A stretch of 21,960 bases of DNA, taken from positions 1-21,960 of IMG/VR virus record IMGVR_UViG_3300033150_000806; one strand, written 5' to 3'. The notes beneath the pieces were generated by a model. The model saw nothing but the letters and a program-made list of their open reading frames with translations, was not told where the DNA came from and did not search any database. Below are positions 13,842-20,059 of this stretch, one piece after another. The translations under genes were made by a program, and so were the position numbers. Position 1 is the stretch's first letter, and each line of letters opens with the position of its first letter. Origin of the DNA: a virus.

Positions 13842-14012
13842 TTATTTACAGATATGTTCAATCTCAAACCGCCTAATTGCCCTTGCCCACTCTTCATAAA
13901 TATCTGCTTGCTCAACCCAAGTTACGGCATTTGCTAGTCGCTCATGTCCAATCACATCCATTAAAGTGATAGACTCTTCGCAAGCTGGACACTTAAAGAT
14001 TAAATTCTCCAT
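13842..14012 (-). CDS. 56-aa unknown protein
   Basis: ATG 14012 is preferred over 14030 because GGGAGG lies between the two, before the second. It opens MENLIFKCPACEESITLMDV and ends RAIRRFEIEHICK. The CPAC knuckle and the final HIC could bind zinc. Similar size to its neighbours. Confidence 0.5.
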   Translation of the reverse strand: MENLIFKCPACEESITLMDVIGHERLANAVTWVEQADIYEEWARAIRRFEIEHICK

Positions 14013-14044
14013 TTCCTTATTTCCTCCCATATTTGAATTATAAG

Positions 14045-14281
14045 TTAGTGAGATTTACCCCATTCTTGGCCTGCGACATCGTAATCAGAATATGTTAGTG
14101 GTTTAGGGCAGGGTTCTAATGGAATTGCACCAATTACAGACCCCTTGTATTCTTTGGGCTTTACCTTATAACCTAGCAGGCATATAGGGTAAATGCGATG
14201 GTAATCAATAGCTTTGCACCGTTCGCAAGTTCGCTTTTGGTGAATAATCATTTTGCTACCGCCTAAATTATGATGCCTCAT
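14045..14281 (-). CDS. 78-aa cysteine-containing phage protein
   Basis: ATG 14281 follows the previous stop by one base (TAGAATG), with AGGAGG 12 nt upstream; ATG 14251 (AGGCGG at 7 nt) is an equally possible start. The core CERCKAIDYHRIYPICLLGYKV followed by PLEPCPKPLTYSDY is a recurring small phage domain (four Cys) of unknown function. Confidence 0.5.
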   Translation of the reverse strand: MRHHNLGGSKMIIHQKRTCERCKAIDYHRIYPICLLGYKVKPKEYKGSVIGAIPLEPCPKPLTYSDYDVAGQEWGKSH

Positions 14282-14282
14282 T

Positions 14283-14450
14283 CTAATATCCAGCCTCCTG
14301 TGCTTCCCTAACATTCTTAAAGCCATTTCGCTTGAGCCAATTCATCTGTTCTCGTAACTGTATATCTTGTAGTATCGCTGTGGCATGAGGATTTATTCTT
14401 GGCATTTTGGGGGTTGATATAACTAAATGTTTCCGTGGAAACTTTTTCAT
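14283..14450 (-). CDS. 55-aa basic helical protein
   Basis: ATG 14450 follows AGGGAGGGTGAAAGAAA and opens MKKFPRKHLVISTPKMPRIN. The second half is one basic helix (QLREQMNWLKRNGFKNVREAQ). Fits the operon; no family recognised. Confidence 0.55.
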   Translation of the reverse strand: MKKFPRKHLVISTPKMPRINPHATAILQDIQLREQMNWLKRNGFKNVREAQEAGY

Positions 14451-14465
14451 TTTCTTTCACCCTCC

Positions 14466-14642
14466 CTATATACCTTGCTCGTTTATTATCTTCCTTACTG
14501 CCTGCCGGGTGATGCCATACTGCCGGGCAATCTCCGCCATATTACCTTCACCACCCTGACTGTAAAGCCATCTGATATACTGGTTCCGCTTGTATGTTTT
14601 CTTTGCCTTCTGTTGTAGTATGCTGCGTTGCTGCTTATTCAT
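14466..14642 (-). CDS. 58-aa helix-turn-helix protein
   Basis: ATG 14642 with AGGAGAGG 7 nt upstream; the earlier ATG (14663) has no site. It reads MNKQQRSILQQKAKKTYKR and then MAEIARQYGITRQAVRKIINEQG, a resolvase/homeodomain-type helix-turn-helix. Part of its ribosome-binding site lies inside the left arm of a 27-bp inverted repeat (14655-14681). It may be a small DNA-binding regulator. Confidence 0.6.
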   Translation of the reverse strand: MNKQQRSILQQKAKKTYKRNQYIRWLYSQGGEGNMAEIARQYGITRQAVRKIINEQGI

Positions 14643-14654
14643 TTGCTTACCTCT

Positions 14655-14681
14655 CCTTAACAACTCAATAGAACTGGCGGG
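14655..14681 (+). repeat. left arm of 27-bp inverted repeat
   Basis: A 27-bp stretch beginning CCTTAACAACTCAATAGAAC is repeated perfectly in inverted orientation at 14904-14930. The two arms enclose 222 bp containing a single gene, the 63-aa ORF. The flanks outside the arms show no match and no obvious target duplication. Confidence 0.95.
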
Positions 14682-14692
14682 CGATTTTTATT

Positions 14693-14884
14693 TTATTTAA
14701 TTACCCTGCAGGCGGTTAGGAATTTATCTCTTTGGAATCTTGGGTTTTGAGTTTCAAAATAGGATGCTAAATCTATGGCTATTTTTGTGGCGGTTTCTCG
14801 TTCTGGTTTTGTATTGCAGTATGTTGAATCAATGTAGGGGCGGAGATAACGGGCGATTGCCTCAAAGTGTTGCTTCGTAAACAT
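14693..14884 (-). CDS. 63-aa phage protein between inverted repeats
   Basis: A 63-residue protein after AAGGAG. It opens MFTKQHFEAIARYLRPYI and continues with TATKIAIDLASYFETQNPRFQRDKFL. This is a recurring small phage protein (helical, with the ETQNPRFxRxxF end), function unknown. It is the only gene between the two 27-bp inverted repeat arms. Confidence 0.6.
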   Translation of the reverse strand: MFTKQHFEAIARYLRPYIDSTYCNTKPERETATKIAIDLASYFETQNPRFQRDKFLTACRVIK

Positions 14885-14903
14885 TGGGTTCTACTCCTTC
14901 CTA

Positions 14904-14930
14904 CCCGCCAGTTCTATTGAGTTGTTAAGG
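14904..14930 (+). repeat. right arm of 27-bp inverted repeat
   Basis: Perfect reverse complement of 14655-14681 (ends with GAGTTGTTAAGG). It lies in the 104-bp gap upstream of the 63-aa gene, which otherwise holds only a weak hairpin (TTATC/GATAA near 14946-14961). Confidence 0.95.
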
Positions 14931-14988
14931 TGCTGTTAGGCTTTTATCGCTGGAGATAACCCCTCTTAGTTACCCCCAGAGTAAGAGT

Positions 14989-15270
14989 CTAACTGTTAAG
15001 GTCTGTCAATATATATGTCCCGTCTTTTATCTTTGCTTCGGTTTCTTTGCGTGTCTCTCCTAAAAACTGATTGCGGTATTTGCCAGTGGTCTTTGAGCAA
15101 TCCCATCTGTAGTCAAGGATAACCTCACCGTGTAGTGGATGTCCTGGCATAACTTTGGCTATTACTGTCCTGTAGCTCTGGAAGTAAGTAACGCCTTGGT
15201 CGTCGACGATGATAAACTGGTTTGGAACTTCTCTCCCGGTGCTGTTGCTAGTCATGTTTTGGACTTTCAT
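14989..15270 (-). CDS. 93-aa conserved phage hypothetical protein
   Basis: A 93-residue protein after AAAGGGGA. The elements NQFIIVDDQG, VTYFQSYRTVIAKV, LDYRWDCSKTTGKYRNQFLG and the C-terminal KIKDGTYILTDLN recur in small phage proteins of this type (FIIxxxxGxYFQSY and YRNQFLGE). The fold is a beta-rich small domain. It is the first gene of the leftward operon. Confidence 0.65.
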   Translation of the reverse strand: MKVQNMTSNSTGREVPNQFIIVDDQGVTYFQSYRTVIAKVMPGHPLHGEVILDYRWDCSKTTGKYRNQFLGETRKETEAKIKDGTYILTDLNS

Positions 15271-15301
15271 TGTTTATCCCCTTTTTAGCTTTGATACACC
15301 C

Positions 15302-15330
15302 ATATTAAACTATTTACTGGCTGTTGTCAA
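15302..15330 (-). promoter_or_regulatory. leftward operon promoter (TTGACA, 17 bp, TAATAT)
   Basis: Read leftward: TTGACA (15325-15330), a 17-bp spacer and TAATAT (15302-15307). It leads directly to the gene at 15270 after a short leader with AAAGGGGA. A second TTGACA stands at 15375-15380 with an AT-rich -10 candidate (15351-15356), so tandem promoters are possible. Confidence 0.7.
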
Positions 15331-15742
15331 GCCCCCCTCACGCCTGAGCCTTAATATTTATTTTGAGCCTGACTTGTCAAAATCCCCACATCTTTATAGC
15401 TGATATTGATGGGGTTCTTCCGGGCAAGGGTTTACATTATAATGTTATGTCGGTGTCGCTTCCGTGCCTGAGTAAGATTTATTTACTCTTACCTATTGAC
15501 TTTTCAAAGGATATAGTTTATGCTTGACATTAGCCGTGCCTTGGCGCTCACCACCCAGGAACACGGCCTCCGTTTTCCTCCTCACTTACCCACCCCCTTT
15601 TAGCTGCCCGGGGAGCTGACCCCGGGCAATGCCCTTGATTAGCCTGGGCAATACTCCCAGGTTTGATTATATCTGACTATAAATCAATTGCTTGCTTTAC
15701 CCGCTTTTTGTATACATTATGTTAGTTTTCGGAGTGTGAACT
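15331..15742. promoter_or_regulatory. divergent control region with promoters and hairpins
   Basis: No convincing gene is found here. Rightward promoter candidates are TTGACT-17-TATGCT (15496-15524) and TTGCTT-17-TATACA (15688-15716), the latter just before the small-terminase-like gene. A perfect palindrome ACATTATAATGT lies at 15434-15445 and a related TACATTATGTTA near 15713. Hairpins: TGCCCGGGG/CCCCGGGCA (15605-15628), CCTGGG/CCCAGG (15643-15661) and GAGTAA/TTACTC (about 15469-15488). None ends in a T-run. Its place next to packaging genes allows a pac/cos role, which is only a suggestion. Confidence 0.55.
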
Positions 15743-16180
15743 GTGCCTGATAATGAGAAGGAAGAGACATTAAACGCAGAGACTGCCGAAAGTCCAGTCT
15801 CAGAGCAAAAACCAAAGCCCAAGCATCCAGGAGGCAGACCACCAAAAGCTTACTTTGCGGTGCCGGTCCAGGAGGTATTAAATCTAACCGCACCGGTAGC
15901 AGCAAGGATATTACAGGCTCACATAGAGCGCAAGCGTGGCTATAAGACGCTCTCTGCCGGCTTGCAGCGGGCGTGTGAATATGTAATTGACCACGCTATC
16001 GGCAAAGCCCGGCAGAAGATAGAGCATAGCGGGGGAGTCCTGACATATTCCGACCTGGCAAAGAGTGCCGAAACCCTGGAGAAAAAGCCCAGGGAAGTGC
16101 TAGCCGATGCGGAAGAGATAGCCCATAAATACCAGCAAGAGACGGCGGTCAAGACTGAAGAGACGCCAGAGTCTCTTTGA
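15743..16180 (+). CDS. small terminase subunit-like protein
   Basis: A 145-residue protein; GTG 15743 follows GGAG at 8 nt. The N-terminus is acidic and disordered, then comes GGRPPKAYF (30-38), a motif shared by small phage packaging/DNA-binding proteins. A helical core follows (VAARILQAHIERKRGYKTL, QRACEYVIDHAIGKA). The C-terminus is acidic. Such proteins stand near the terminase in many phages, but the large terminase is 2.4 kb further on, so the assignment as small terminase is a reasonable inference, not proven. Confidence 0.5.
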   Translation: MPDNEKEETLNAETAESPVSEQKPKPKHPGGRPPKAYFAVPVQEVLNLTAPVAARILQAHIERKRGYKTLSAGLQRACEYVIDHAIGKARQKIEHSGGVLTYSDLAKSAETLEKKPREVLADAEEIAHKYQQETAVKTEETPESL

Positions 16181-16841
16181 CTACCTGCTCATCATCGGGG
16201 TTATCGGGGTTGCTCTCGTCATTAGCTTTGATAGCATTGAAGGCAGACATAAAGAGCCGGCATAGCCTAGTGCCCTTCATATCGGTCTTATCGGTCTTAC
16301 TCCAGCCATACTTATCCCAGAAGTATTGACTGGTGGCAAGGTCATCACCCAGCCCGCCAGCCTTCTGGTGATTATCCAGGGCGTCGTAGTCCTCGCAAAA
16401 CATCTCATAGGTATAACCCAGGTCTTCACCGTATCCGAGTTCCGGGTTATCCTTGAGGGCTTGAGCTGCCTCGAGGTGGTGGCGCTTCTTCTGGCGGTAG
16501 GGCTTCTGGCGGTCATACTCAGATTGATACTTTGACCAGTTAGTAATGTGATAGCCCGTCTCATCCCGGGTAAGCCGGCCCTCGGCAAGGCACTTGTCAA
16601 TAGTGCTCTTTAACAAGGAGAGTTTAACATTGAATCGGTTGGCAATGTAGGTATCAGGAAAGGGGTTACCATCTCTGTCACAGATGTCCCCGGTGTTACT
16701 ACAAAGACTGCTGAACGACAGCAAGTCGAACCATACCCCCCTTTCGGCACTACTAAGCTGATATCGGATTGAGCCCTGGAGAGATTCCGTTGGATATAGT
16801 TTTATCCAACGCCTTTTCGTAGACCTGAAATCCTTAACCAT
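16149..16841 (-). CDS. replisome-organizer-like protein
   Basis: A 230-residue protein with AGGAGGAGG 8 nt before the ATG. Residues 13-105 (RWIKLYPTESLQGSIRYQLS, ERGVWFDLLSFSSLC, YIANRFNVKLSLLKSTI, EGRLTRDE) form a winged-helix layout as in phage replisome-organizer N-domains (DnaD-type start). Residues 108-230 are charged and low-complexity, without a DnaD C-domain. It stands alone on the minus strand, ending inside the last 32 nt of the opposing gene, and has its own strong promoter. A replication or regulatory role is likely; the partner is unknown. Confidence 0.65.
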   Translation of the reverse strand: MVKDFRSTKRRWIKLYPTESLQGSIRYQLSSAERGVWFDLLSFSSLCSNTGDICDRDGNPFPDTYIANRFNVKLSLLKSTIDKCLAEGRLTRDETGYHITNWSKYQSEYDRQKPYRQKKRHHLEAAQALKDNPELGYGEDLGYTYEMFCEDYDALDNHQKAGGLGDDLATSQYFWDKYGWSKTDKTDMKGTRLCRLFMSAFNAIKANDESNPDNPDDEQVVKETLASLQS

Positions 16842-16881
16842 AGCTAAAACCTCCTCCTAAGTTATATTCTTACCTGAACTA

Positions 16882-16910
16882 ATGATACACCTAAAGTTAT
16901 CATTTGTCAA
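16882..16910 (-). promoter_or_regulatory. strong promoter with operator-like palindrome
   Basis: Read leftward: TTGACA (16905-16910), a 17-bp spacer, TATCAT (16882-16887). On the same stretch ATGATA and TATCAT form an inverted pair with a 10-bp gap (16882-16903), covering the spacer and the -10 box. This is the layout of an operator that would let a dimeric repressor block the promoter. Confidence 0.75.
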
Positions 16911-17314
16911 TACCTTTTCGAGTCACCTTTTCTGTTTTATGTTATAACTCTTGCGGTCACTTTTTTGCACAGAGAGAGTAGAGGAAGAGTAGAGAGAGAG
17001 AAAGAGTAGATAAGACCCCCCTTACCCCCCTGGTTGATTGGAACTGACAGTATGATAGACTTTATCGTTTCAGGACTGGGTTTGATTGCCCTGTTGCTCT
17101 GTGGGTTAAGGTTGCTTAGGGAGTAACCGCCCCTCCCCTTTAAGAGACATTCCGGGGCGGGGGGGATGCTTATTATCACAGGCATTGGTAATGTGATAGC
17201 CCCCCTCGCACAATTTCAAAATTTGGCAGTCTCGAAATGAGCAGAACAACCCAAAATCAAAGCTAAGATACCATTGATTTAATTACCATTGATTTAATTA
17301 CCATTGGTGGAGGA
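16911..17314. other. gene-poor stretch with purine tract and repeats
   Basis: A long purine-rich run (about 16969-17015) holds three AGAGTAGA copies (16975, 16986, 17003). A 24-codon frame at 17052 (MIDFIVSGLGLIALLLCGLR) is membrane-like but lacks a clear start signal. CCGCCCC (17127-17133) pairs with GGGGCGG (17154-17160) as a hairpin. Just before the next gene, a 15-bp unit starting TACCATTG is repeated in tandem (17269-17298) with a partial third copy. No other gene is seen. Confidence 0.6.
17269..17306 (+). repeat. 15-bp tandem repeat upstream of the next operon
   Basis: TACCATTGATTTAAT occurs at 17269-17283 and 17284-17298, followed by a partial copy TACCATTG (17299-17306) that runs into the GGTGGAGGA ribosome-binding site. 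Such AT-rich iterons are typical of regulator or replication-initiator binding sites. Confidence 0.85.
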
Positions 17315-17590
17315 ATGAACGAGTTTTACGAGAACATAGAAGAGCCGATACGGGATATTGTTAGGGTATTGCGGGATAATGGGGTAAACACGACCTGTTC
17401 CTGCGGGCATGAAATGTATGTGGAGGCTGATTTAATTCCCGATGGGATGTTACAGATTATTCACAGAACACTCTTTAATTATCTAGCGGAGAAAAAGTTG
17501 CCGTTGAATTATTCCATTGTCATAAACCATGTGGTCAAGAACGGTCAGGTATTTCAGTGCTTTGCTTATATATCATTGGTGGAGGAGTAG
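17315..17590 (+). CDS. 91-aa conserved phage hypothetical protein
   Basis: A 91-residue protein with GGTGGAGGA before the ATG. It opens MNEFYENIEEPIRDIVRVL, followed by TTCSCGHEMYVEADLIPDG and a helix LFNYLAEKKLPLNYS. The segments NGxNTxCSCGHEMYV and FNYLAE are recurring features of small phage proteins of unknown function. The SCGH motif may bind a metal. Confidence 0.65.
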   Translation: MNEFYENIEEPIRDIVRVLRDNGVNTTCSCGHEMYVEADLIPDGMLQIIHRTLFNYLAEKKLPLNYSIVINHVVKNGQVFQCFAYISLVEE

Positions 17591-17592
17591 CT

Positions 17593-17922
17593 ATGGCGAT
17601 AGAAAGGATATTAAAGCGCCGGGCATATTCTCTTAGCCGGGTAAAGAATAGTGGGTTAAAGCCATATCCAAGGGGCAGGAGAGGCGGGTGGGGAGCTACT
17701 GTTCCCGAACCGCAGATGGACTGGGGAGAACTGAGGCGGATAAAGATGCGGTGTGCCACGGAGTGTGCCGAGTTCAATCACATAGAGGGGGGTTGCAGGT
17801 TTGCCCTTCTACCCAGTCTGGAATGCTCCAGATTTCGACCTGGTGGCTTCTCAGAGGGGGCGGAAGAGAGCAGACCTGAACTGGTTTGTATAATGTCATC
17901 ACGGTCGAAGCTGGTAGTTTGA
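17593..17922 (+). CDS. 109-aa cysteine-containing unknown protein
   Basis: About 109 residues; ATG 17593 is chosen because GGTGGAGGA lies just upstream (a repeat of the site at the previous gene), though an in-frame start exists at 17557. The first half is basic (AIERILKRRAYSLSRVK, RGRRGGWG), the second has CATECAEF and LECSRFRPGG with four to five cysteines. It could be a zinc-binding protein; function unknown. Confidence 0.6.
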   Translation: MAIERILKRRAYSLSRVKNSGLKPYPRGRRGGWGATVPEPQMDWGELRRIKMRCATECAEFNHIEGGCRFALLPSLECSRFRPGGFSEGAEESRPELVCIMSSRSKLVV

Positions 17923-17923
17923 A

Positions 17924-18343
17924 ATGGAGTTGCCTTTTTATAATGACATTGGGAGGTATAGAGTGAAGAGGGAGAGGAACAGTTTTAAGACGCCGCTGGT
18001 TGTTGAGGTAATGGAGAGCGGTAAGCGGTTCAGGCTTCACCATGGGTTTACTTATTATTGGGCGAGGGCGTATTACCAAATAAGAATACCGAGAGGTTTC
18101 GAGACTGACTTCGCCTCAGTGCCGAGGTTGTGCCGACTGATTATCCCAAAGTTGGGGAAATATACTAAGGCTGCCGTTGTCCATGATGCTATATATCAGG
18201 GTGAAACAGCTACATTTACCCGAGCGGAAGCTGATAGGATATTCCGAGATGCCATGGCAGACCTGGGCGTGGCGAAGTGGAAAAGGGTGCTGATGTATTG
18301 GGCGGTCAGGATAGGTGGCTGGATGGCGTGGAGAAAGAGGTAG
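17924..18343 (+). CDS. DUF1353-family protein
   Basis: A 139-residue protein. Signature segments are YQIRIPRGFETDFASVPR and KYTKAAVVHDAIYQGE, with DRIFRDAMADLG following. These match the DUF1353 phage family, which is often found near tail or lysis genes and has been suggested to have a peptidase- or lysis-linked role (unproven). The conserved T-D-F-A-S-V-P and V-H-D motifs are intact. Confidence 0.8.
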   Translation: MELPFYNDIGRYRVKRERNSFKTPLVVEVMESGKRFRLHHGFTYYWARAYYQIRIPRGFETDFASVPRLCRLIIPKLGKYTKAAVVHDAIYQGETATFTRAEADRIFRDAMADLGVAKWKRVLMYWAVRIGGWMAWRKR

Positions 18344-18348
18344 ATTAA

Positions 18349-18615
18349 ATGCCTATTTACGAATACAAGTGCGTCAAGCACGGTAAATTTGAGAAATTAT
18401 GCCCTCTCAGCGAGGCTTCAAAGACTGCACTGTGCCCGGTTTGTCAGGAGGAATCACCCAGGGTAATCTCTCTTGTCCACTGGGCAATAGGCTGGAATTT
18501 TTTGAAGGATAAATCCAAGAAATCACCGCCGGCTCCCGAGGACTCAGGATTTTATCCAGAGTGGGACCAGGCTTATGCGCCATACAGAGGGGGTGACACG
18601 ATTGTCGGTGGCTAG
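18349..18615 (+). CDS. FmdB-like zinc-ribbon protein
   Basis: An 88-residue protein that opens MPIYEYKCVKHGKFEKLC and has CPVCQ (29-33). The MPIYEYxC start followed by a second Cys pair is the FmdB putative regulatory zinc-ribbon family. The C-terminus is proline-rich. It stands immediately before the terminase, whose start lies inside its last codons. Confidence 0.75.
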   Translation: MPIYEYKCVKHGKFEKLCPLSEASKTALCPVCQEESPRVISLVHWAIGWNFLKDKSKKSPPAPEDSGFYPEWDQAYAPYRGGDTIVGG

Positions 18616-20047
18616 TGAGTTGGTGAGGACGCCTGAAGTGGATGCTAGAATCCGTGCTCAGGCAAGGAAATTCCCTGATTGGTGGATTGAAAAGGTGCTG
18701 GGTTGCCGGCTCTGGCGTATGCAGAAGGCTATTGCTCAGTCTACTTTTTATTATCCTAGAACAACTGTTCGGAGCTGTGAGGCTTCCGGTAAGAGCTATG
18801 ACGCTGCCAGGATTGTTCTTGCCTTCCTTTATAACTTTCCCCCGGCAACTGTCGTCACTACAGCGCCGACTAACAGGCAGGTCGAGGATGTTCTGTGGCG
18901 TGAAATAAGGCTTGCCTTTAATGAATCCAAGATGGCACTTTCTGGCAACCTGACCCGGAAATCTTTGGAGATAGCCGATGATTGGTTTGCTATAGGCTTT
19001 GCTACCGATGAGCCGGAGCGGATGCTTGGCTATCATAATGTAAATGTGCTGGTGGTTGGCGATGATGCTGCTGGCCTTTCAAGCGATATTTTCGGTGCCA
19101 TTGAAAATCCTCTCTCTACTGGCAACACACATGAGCTCCTGCTGTCTAACCCGACTCAATCAGTAGGTGCTTTCCGGGATACCTTTAACTCAGACCTCTA
19201 TAAAAAATTCCATATTTCTGCCTTTAATACGCCGAACCTGGCTTACTTTGGTATAACCCAGGATGATATAGAGTCTGGGGAATGGGAAAAGAAGTGGGGC
19301 GGACAGGAACTGCCATATCCCCAGCTTATCAGTCCGCAGAAAGTGGCAGAGAGATATAAGGAATGGGGTAAGGGCTCTTACCTCTATACTGTCTTTACCC
19401 TGGGCGACTTCCCTGAAGCCGGTGTCAATAACCTTTGCCGGCTGTCTGATATAGAGTCCGCTATGGCAAGGGAGATTGAGCGGAAAGACTATGAGAAGTC
19501 GCTCAAGGTCGCTGCTCTTGATGTGGCAAGATACGGCGATGACGAGTGCTGCTTCGCCATCAGACAGGGTAACAAGGTTTTTGAACCTCATACTTGGGGG
19601 CATCAGGAGTCAACCTACACTGCCGGCCGGACTGCAAACCTCATCAAAGAATATAAACCGGTCAGAACTTATGTTGATGTGGTCGGGCTTGGTGCCGGCG
19701 TCTACGATATTCTAAAGAAGGAAATCGGGGAAGAGTATAAGATTGTTGAGTTTGATTCGGGCAAACCGGCACTTGACACGGAACGCTACCTCAACCGCAG
19801 GGCTGAGGGATGGTGGGACTTTAACCGGAAGTTATCTGACGGCGAATTGGATTTGCCAAACAACGGGAAGCTGAAGGCACAACTCGCCGATATACGGTAT
19901 ACCTACAACACAAAGGGGCTTCTCCAGATAGAGAGCAAAGAGGATGCAAAGGATAGAGGCAGCAAGTCTCCCGATGTCGGCGATGCTGTTATGATGACCT
20001 TCAGCAAGAAAAAGGGTGGCGGTGGCTCGCAAGTTTGGAGATACTAA
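18602..20047 (+). CDS. terL: terminase large subunit
   Basis: About 481 residues. The TTG start at 18602 is preferred because GAGGGGG (18587-18593) stands 8 nt upstream, although an ATG exists 27 nt earlier without a site. Motifs: Walker A variant SCEASGKS (Cys 59 to Ser 65), TTAPT (86-90), VLVVGDD (Walker B, Asp 154-155), coupling SNPT (182-185), and nuclease acids in ALDVARYGDD (307), YVDVVGLG (359) and SPDVGDA (458, 461). It is the ATP-driven motor and nuclease that packs and cuts phage DNA at the portal. The Walker A is atypical but within terminase range. Confidence 0.92.
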   Translation: MSVASELVRTPEVDARIRAQARKFPDWWIEKVLGCRLWRMQKAIAQSTFYYPRTTVRSCEASGKSYDAARIVLAFLYNFPPATVVTTAPTNRQVEDVLWREIRLAFNESKMALSGNLTRKSLEIADDWFAIGFATDEPERMLGYHNVNVLVVGDDAAGLSSDIFGAIENPLSTGNTHELLLSNPTQSVGAFRDTFNSDLYKKFHISAFNTPNLAYFGITQDDIESGEWEKKWGGQELPYPQLISPQKVAERYKEWGKGSYLYTVFTLGDFPEAGVNNLCRLSDIESAMAREIERKDYEKSLKVAALDVARYGDDECCFAIRQGNKVFEPHTWGHQESTYTAGRTANLIKEYKPVRTYVDVVGLGAGVYDILKKEIGEEYKIVEFDSGKPALDTERYLNRRAEGWWDFNRKLSDGELDLPNNGKLKAQLADIRYTYNTKGLLQIESKEDAKDRGSKSPDVGDAVMMTFSKKKGGGGSQVWRY

Positions 20048-20059
20048 GGAGCAGACTAT

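Noticed and set aside
15447-15527. 26-codon frame after the ACATTATAATGT palindrome (MSVSLPCLSKIY...)
   Set aside because: Too close (3 bases) to the TATAAT to be transcribed from its start and no ribosome-binding site.
15605-15661. GC-rich hairpins considered as terminators
   Set aside because: Neither stem is followed by a T-run on either strand.
17052-17126. 24-codon membrane-like frame (MIDFIVSGLGLIALLLCGLR...)
   Set aside because: No good ribosome-binding site or promoter and no homology that can be recalled; kept only as a remark.
17269-17306. Considered as a CRISPR array
   Set aside because: Repeats are tandem with no spacers and only two full copies.
18407-19036. Long minus-strand frame opposite the terminase
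   Set aside because: Shadow of the terminase coding strand; composition is not protein-like and there is no start signal.
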